DNA of 38,010 nucleotides from Psychromonas hadalis ATCC BAA-638. Its GTDB lineage: Bacteria; Pseudomonadota; Gammaproteobacteria; Enterobacterales; Psychromonadaceae. A model generated the notes under the pieces. The model had not been told where the DNA came from and made no database searches. It was given only the letters and a program-made list of their open reading frames with translations. Positions 34,334-38,010 of the stretch are shown piece after piece. Position 1 is the first letter of the stretch. Each line of letters begins with the position of its first letter. The position numbers and the translations under genes are program-made. The stretch covers positions 1 through 38,010 of the forward strand of contig NZ_ATUO01000014.1 of assembly GCF_000420245.1 (NCBI RefSeq), given 5' to 3'.

Positions 34334-35448
34334 TGGATATTTTAGGCCAAAGCTGGACTATTAAGTTAAAAGATACTATCCCAGAATTACCTGAAAATAA
34401 CATGTTATTTTTGGGTGATATTGCATTGGCGCGCGGGGTTGCGGAACATATTGAAAAATATGGGAATAATTATAATTTAACGCACATAGAAAATGTATTT
34501 TTTGATAAATCTGTGGTGGTTTTTAACTTGGAATGTTGCTTAACAGAGCGTGGTGAAGCTTGGGAGCCCAAACCTGTTTTAATGAAGGGTAAAGCTGAGT
34601 ATTTGGATGTTTTCCCGAAAAATATCAGTTACGTCGCTAATATGGCAAATAATCATTTTTTAGACTTAGGTGTTGTGGGCGCGCAAGATACGATTGCAGC
34701 CGTGTATAACAAAGGAATGGGCTGTTTTGGGGTCATCGACCATAATTTAAAAAGCTTTGAATACAAAGTTAGTTTGCTGGGAGCTGAAGTGTCGTTAATT
34801 GCATACTCTCCAGCCGCTCATCCGTTGACTGAAAGTGCCAAGATTAATGTTTCTTATAAATCAGTACATGAGATGGGAAAAGATGTTAAAAAGTTAAAAG
34901 CAACGGCAGATTTGTTGATTGTCTCTTTGCATCAAGGTGTTGAATTTTGTCGGTATACCGATAGTGTTTCTCGAAATAGAGCTCGTGCACTCATTGACGC
35001 AGGAGCCGATTGTATTATTTGTCATCATACACATGTAATACAAGGCATTGAAATATACAAAGGGAAGGTCATATTCTATGGAATCGGTAATTTTTTGATT
35101 GATATCGATACTAAAGCGATGCCTCATACTAAATACAGTTTAGGGCTTGAACTCATTACTCAAAATAAAGAAATAACAGAGATAAAACTGATACCCTTTT
35201 TTATTAATGAACAATTACAAGTTGAGTATTTAGAGGGAGATGATAAAGATAGATTGTTACTTGAAATTAATTATTTGTCATCTTTTTTTAATAACTCTTT
35301 TTACAGTAAAATTAACTATCTATTAGCGCGTAGTATGTGGGTGAAATTACATTTAAGCTCAGTTGTTAATATGTATAAAAGAACGGGTCTTATGGCTGTT
35401 ACTCGTTATTATTTTTCACGGTCGATTGTTAAGGTTTTTAATAGATAA
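34333..35448 (+). CDS. CapA-like metallophosphatase-fold protein
   Basis: The 371-residue protein matches the CapA/poly-gamma-glutamate biosynthesis family. Metal-site motifs include LFLGDIALARG, NLECCLTERG, NMANNHFLDLG, VSLHQGVEF, CHHTHVIQGIE and FYGIGNFLID. The C terminus (about 320-371) is basic and partly hydrophobic. No signal peptide is visible. CapA proteins occur in capsule operons, where their exact reaction remains unclear; here it may process or modify the polymer or its lipid-linked precursor. It is translationally coupled to the GT4 gene and is the last gene of the operon, followed by a strong terminator. Confidence 0.88.
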   Translation: MDILGQSWTIKLKDTIPELPENNMLFLGDIALARGVAEHIEKYGNNYNLTHIENVFFDKSVVVFNLECCLTERGEAWEPKPVLMKGKAEYLDVFPKNISYVANMANNHFLDLGVVGAQDTIAAVYNKGMGCFGVIDHNLKSFEYKVSLLGAEVSLIAYSPAAHPLTESAKINVSYKSVHEMGKDVKKLKATADLLIVSLHQGVEFCRYTDSVSRNRARALIDAGADCIICHHTHVIQGIEIYKGKVIFYGIGNFLIDIDTKAMPHTKYSLGLELITQNKEITEIKLIPFFINEQLQVEYLEGDDKDRLLLEINYLSSFFNNSFYSKINYLLARSMWVKLHLSSVVNMYKRTGLMAVTRYYFSRSIVKVFNR

Positions 35449-35474
35449 AAGCAATTTAATCTACTATGGTTTCG

Positions 35475-35528
35475 ACTAAAAAAGCAATCTATAGGATGTT
35501 AATTACCTTATAGATTGCTTGATTTTTT
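35475..35528. terminator. Bidirectional terminator at the end of the exopolysaccharide operon
   Basis: AAGCAATCTATAGG (35482-35495) pairs with CCTTATAGATTGCTT (35506-35520) with a single bulged base. A and T tracts flank both sides. It separates the CapA-like gene from the convergent beta-helix gene. Confidence 0.9.
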
Positions 35529-35533
35529 CGTTT

Positions 35534-37360
35534 CTATGGTTCTGAAGTAACACTGATCAAAGTGGGTTTAAAAGGAGCTTCTCCAAGGTTTGTTCTTACT
35601 GTGCTATCCTCATAACTCCCTATATCCCATTTACCGCTACGCTTGCTACCATAGATATCATACTCAATGCTTAATCCATACAAGTCAAAAAACGCATTAT
35701 AAACGTAATGTTTAGTACCAAGATCATGGCCATTACTATTGCTTACTAATTTAGCTCCTCCTGAATTTAAGTTTGTATTTTCTGTCAAGAAAATATTATC
35801 TGAATTAAAACAGCGCATCTCCTGACATACATTTTCTACCATCTGTGATTGAGCGGTTGTTTTGTGTCCGGCCCAATAAAGACCGTTATCTTTATCGACT
35901 GTCATGCCATAAAGGGAACTCATTAGATGAGATTTATGTTCACCCGCTTCATTTGCATTGAAATAAGCACTTTTTCCTGATTGTATGTAGATATGCTGAC
36001 CTTTGGTAACACCGGAGATGACATTTTGCGATATATTGTAGATTGTTTCACTTTGTGAAGGGCCATAAATTCCAGAGTTTACATTGCGAATGGTATTATT
36101 AACTATGTATCTGTATTTTCCGCCCATCAGCATAATTGCAGCATCTGCCCAAGCTCCGCCTCCTATTTTGGTGATGCTCTCTGGTGTGCTAATGTCGTGA
36201 ATGTAATTGCCAATAACGTATATATGTCCCTCTACAGTTCCGGTATCGCTACCACCGTAAATGCCAAAGCTTGCATTGCTAATGTCATTGAACAGTATCC
36301 ATAAATTATCTGACGAATATTGATAACCAACTCCTTTGCTTGGAGATTTAGATATTTCATATAATGGTCTAGTATCAATGATATCTTTGAACACATTTTG
36401 AGAGATAATGATGTCTTTACCACGTTTTATACCAACACCTGCTTGCCTTACATTTGATATGGTATTAGATCCAATATAGATGTTTTTTGTTGATTCGGTT
36501 GTTCCTAATATTTGTATACCTGAGCCACTGGCAAATTGTATTAAATTATTGACAAACCAATAACCATCGACACCTTTATCAACTTGAACCATGTGATTAT
36601 CTTGATCGAAATCTGCATTTACATCCCCGTTATAAAGAAATTTATTATCAAAAATAAAAATGTTTTTAGCTGGCGTCTCTGCATTAACACCTGTCGTATG
36701 AATTGATCCCCTTTTACCTTCTACACTTGCGTTGTACCCATAAAAAACACAGTTACGAATAACAATATTTTTAGCTAGTCGAGGTTTTGAGCTACCAATT
36801 AGGTACATCCCTCCGGCACCAGTTTGTAATCCAAATTGGATGTTTTCGACAAATAAGTCGCTTCCTTCAATGACAAATCCTTTAGTAAATACTGCATTTT
36901 TCCCTACGAACCATACCGGCCCTGTCTCTCCTTGTTTCCATGTGCCATCATTTCCTTGTGCATTGATGAAGGTAAGGCCGCTATGCGAAATACTATACTC
37001 ACCTTCAATTTTCACATAAGAGCCTGGTGGTATCGGCGAAGGGATGGTTTTTCGAGGCGATAAAGGGGTTCCGTTTGTTGAATCAGAGGCATTAGTAGCG
37101 GTTGAGTTTATATAATACAATCCATCTTGTGGTACTAGCCACTGTGATTCATTAATCTTTGGTGCCTTTTGGGATACATCATAAGGCGGGGATGGGATTC
37201 CAATTGTTTCTATGTAACCAGCACCTTCAACATACCCTTTTGTTTCTGTGTAAGTAATTTGCTCATTTGAATATGCAGTATTTATAAGTATAAGTAAAAA
37301 AAAAGTCACGACTCCTTTCATACTTAAAGCGGGGCTAAGTACTTTTTTTATTGTATTCAT
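35534..37360 (-). CDS. Secreted right-handed parallel beta-helix protein
   Basis: The 608-residue protein has a signal peptide (helix GVVTFFLLILINTAYS) and a long right-handed beta-helix (about 110-460) with repeated N-I-x-I-x-x-N type coils (NIVIRNCVFYGYN, NIFIFDNKFLYNGD, NIYIGSNTISNV, DIIISQNVFKDI, YIVNNTIRNVNSGI). The family includes polysaccharide lyases, epimerases and adhesins. No catalytic set is obvious, so I do not assign a reaction. Its position beside the operon suggests it acts on or binds the exopolysaccharide. Transcription is toward the operon, ending at the shared terminator. It lacks a PEP-CTERM tail. Confidence 0.8.
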   Translation of the reverse strand: MNTIKKVLSPALSMKGVVTFFLLILINTAYSNEQITYTETKGYVEGAGYIETIGIPSPPYDVSQKAPKINESQWLVPQDGLYYINSTATNASDSTNGTPLSPRKTIPSPIPPGSYVKIEGEYSISHSGLTFINAQGNDGTWKQGETGPVWFVGKNAVFTKGFVIEGSDLFVENIQFGLQTGAGGMYLIGSSKPRLAKNIVIRNCVFYGYNASVEGKRGSIHTTGVNAETPAKNIFIFDNKFLYNGDVNADFDQDNHMVQVDKGVDGYWFVNNLIQFASGSGIQILGTTESTKNIYIGSNTISNVRQAGVGIKRGKDIIISQNVFKDIIDTRPLYEISKSPSKGVGYQYSSDNLWILFNDISNASFGIYGGSDTGTVEGHIYVIGNYIHDISTPESITKIGGGAWADAAIMLMGGKYRYIVNNTIRNVNSGIYGPSQSETIYNISQNVISGVTKGQHIYIQSGKSAYFNANEAGEHKSHLMSSLYGMTVDKDNGLYWAGHKTTAQSQMVENVCQEMRCFNSDNIFLTENTNLNSGGAKLVSNSNGHDLGTKHYVYNAFFDLYGLSIEYDIYGSKRSGKWDIGSYEDSTVRTNLGEAPFKPTLISVTSEP

Positions 37361-37584
37361 TGTTTTGCCTTCTTCATATTGGTATTTGTGGCTAATGTAT
37401 CACGCCATGAAGTTAAAAATCTGTATGGGTAATTAAATATGCCTACATCTATCGCCTTCTGAGTTGCATATTCTATTACTTTATTGCTGCAATCTATTCT
37501 ATAACTAAAGTCGAATTTAATGTGAAAACTAGAGGGTAAAGATTAATTTTTGTGAGGTTAATGTAACTTTTATTTACTTGTGTA
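37361..37584. other. Leader/promoter region of the beta-helix gene, no gene seen
   Basis: No coding sequence or RNA gene is apparent. It must hold the promoter of the minus-strand beta-helix gene, but I could not place convincing -35/-10 hexamers or a GG-N10-GC pair. Confidence 0.4.
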
Positions 37585-37714
37585 ATACCATTTCCAGTAA
37601 TTAACTGGTCATATTAATTATTAGGATGTGCTGCTTTAGCTACGCCAATAGTAAAGGCGAGACTAAAGTCTCACGTCCCAAAAACGATCACATATTTATT
37701 GGAATTAATGGTAT
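37585..37714. repeat. Palindromic 130-bp repeat with ATACCATT ends
   Basis: ATACCATT (37585-37592) and AATGGTAT (37707-37714) are terminal inverted repeats. The interior contains the palindrome GAGACT-AA-AGTCTC and other short dyads (CCAGTAATTAACTGG). There is no coding potential. It resembles a small MITE or REP-like element and is directly abutted by the IS110-family element. Confidence 0.6.
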
Positions 37715-38010
37715 GGACCCTCTCCACTCCACTTACGGCTTCAAATGAGCCAATATAGTAGTGTTAAACATTCTATATACAGCAAAATAGAGAGGGTCAC
37801 ATGAATACTATAACAATCGGGTTAGATATCGCAAAGTCAGCTTTCCATTTAATTTGGATGAATGAATCAGGTAAAGTATTAAAGAAAAAACAGTTAACAC
37901 GGAAAAAGATGGTGACATATTTTTCTAATTTATCACACTGTATTGTCGTGATGGAAGCATGTGGCAGTACACATTACTGGTCTCGCGTTCTTATTCGTTG
38001 TGGCCATGAA
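37715..38010 (+). mobile_element. IS110-family insertion sequence, left part only
   Basis: The segment contains a short non-coding end (37715-37800) and the start of an IS110-type transposase; it continues past the window. GACCCTCTC (37716-37724) and GAGAGGGTC (37790-37798) are perfect inverted repeats around the non-coding end. In IS110-family elements a non-coding end can encode the bridge RNA. The exact left boundary is uncertain. Confidence 0.65.
37801..38010 (+). CDS. IS110-family transposase, N-terminal 70 residues (cut by window edge)
   Basis: The open frame runs from the ATG at 37801 to the window end. It begins with TIGLDIAKSAFHLIWM, where the Asp is the first acidic residue of the RuvC-like DEDD catalytic domain, and continues to VVMEACGSTHYWSR, where the Glu is the second. 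These are hallmark motifs of IS110-family DEDD recombinases. The Shine-Dalgarno AGAGGG (37791-37796) lies within the right arm of a 9-bp inverted repeat. The C-terminal part and the other end of the element are not visible. Confidence 0.92.
   Translation, partial: MNTITIGLDIAKSAFHLIWMNESGKVLKKKQLTRKKMVTYFSNLSHCIVVMEACGSTHYWSRVLIRCGHE

Overview
The window is about 38 kb of low-GC chromosome from a gammaproteobacterium, most likely a marine, cold-adapted Psychromonas-like genus. That placement is an inference from gene families, low GC and repeat types; no rRNA or other marker gene is present. Three blocks can be recognised.

(1) Positions 1-10013 hold mostly housekeeping and accessory genes: trhO (tRNA U34 hydroxylation), a secreted lipoprotein peptidase, an APH-type kinase, an OmpA-like porin, acpH, a purine-type phosphoribosyltransferase and an uncharacterised protein. 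They are followed by a TetR repressor transcribed away from a Gfo/Idh oxidoreductase-glycosyltransferase pair. A TAGACC-N4-TGTCTA dyad lies between the TetR gene and that pair.

(2) Positions 10014-25273 hold an exosortase/PEP-CTERM (XrtA-type) locus. A secreted protein with an Fn3-like module and a duplicated domain sits behind a clear c-di-GMP-I (GEMM) riboswitch, whose downstream sequence can mask the Shine-Dalgarno site. Next come a PEP-CTERM protein behind a canonical sigma-54 promoter and a Pro/Val-repeat lipoprotein with a related Fn3 module. On the minus strand lies a gene string reading PrsK sensor kinase, Wza/EpsE-like exporter, Wzz-like chain-length protein, CpsD-like kinase without the Walker A lysine, outer-membrane beta-barrel, PrsR sigma-54 activator, and PrsT TPR lipoprotein. 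A 261-bp MITE-like repeat sits inside this string and supplies the apparent ribosome binding site and start codon of the beta-barrel gene. A NodB-type deacetylase gene precedes the string. No exosortase gene is in the window.

(3) Positions 25575-35448 form a plus-strand exopolysaccharide operon: WecG/TagA/CpsF glycosyltransferase, sulfotransferase, Wzx-like flippase, an unknown protein, CapK-like adenylate-forming enzyme, Wzy/WaaL-like polymerase, GT4 glycosyltransferase and a CapA-like phosphatase-fold protein. A secreted parallel beta-helix protein converges on it. The window ends in a palindromic repeat abutted by the start of an IS110-family element.

The inferred logic is that PrsK/PrsR with sigma-54 drives the PEP-CTERM protein and that c-di-GMP acts on the neighbouring secreted Fn3 protein. 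The Wzx/Wzy-type machinery of blocks 2 and 3 would make and export a possibly sulfated matrix polysaccharide. Near-identical inverted copies of a ~102-bp repeat lie at the window start and in front of the exopolysaccharide operon.
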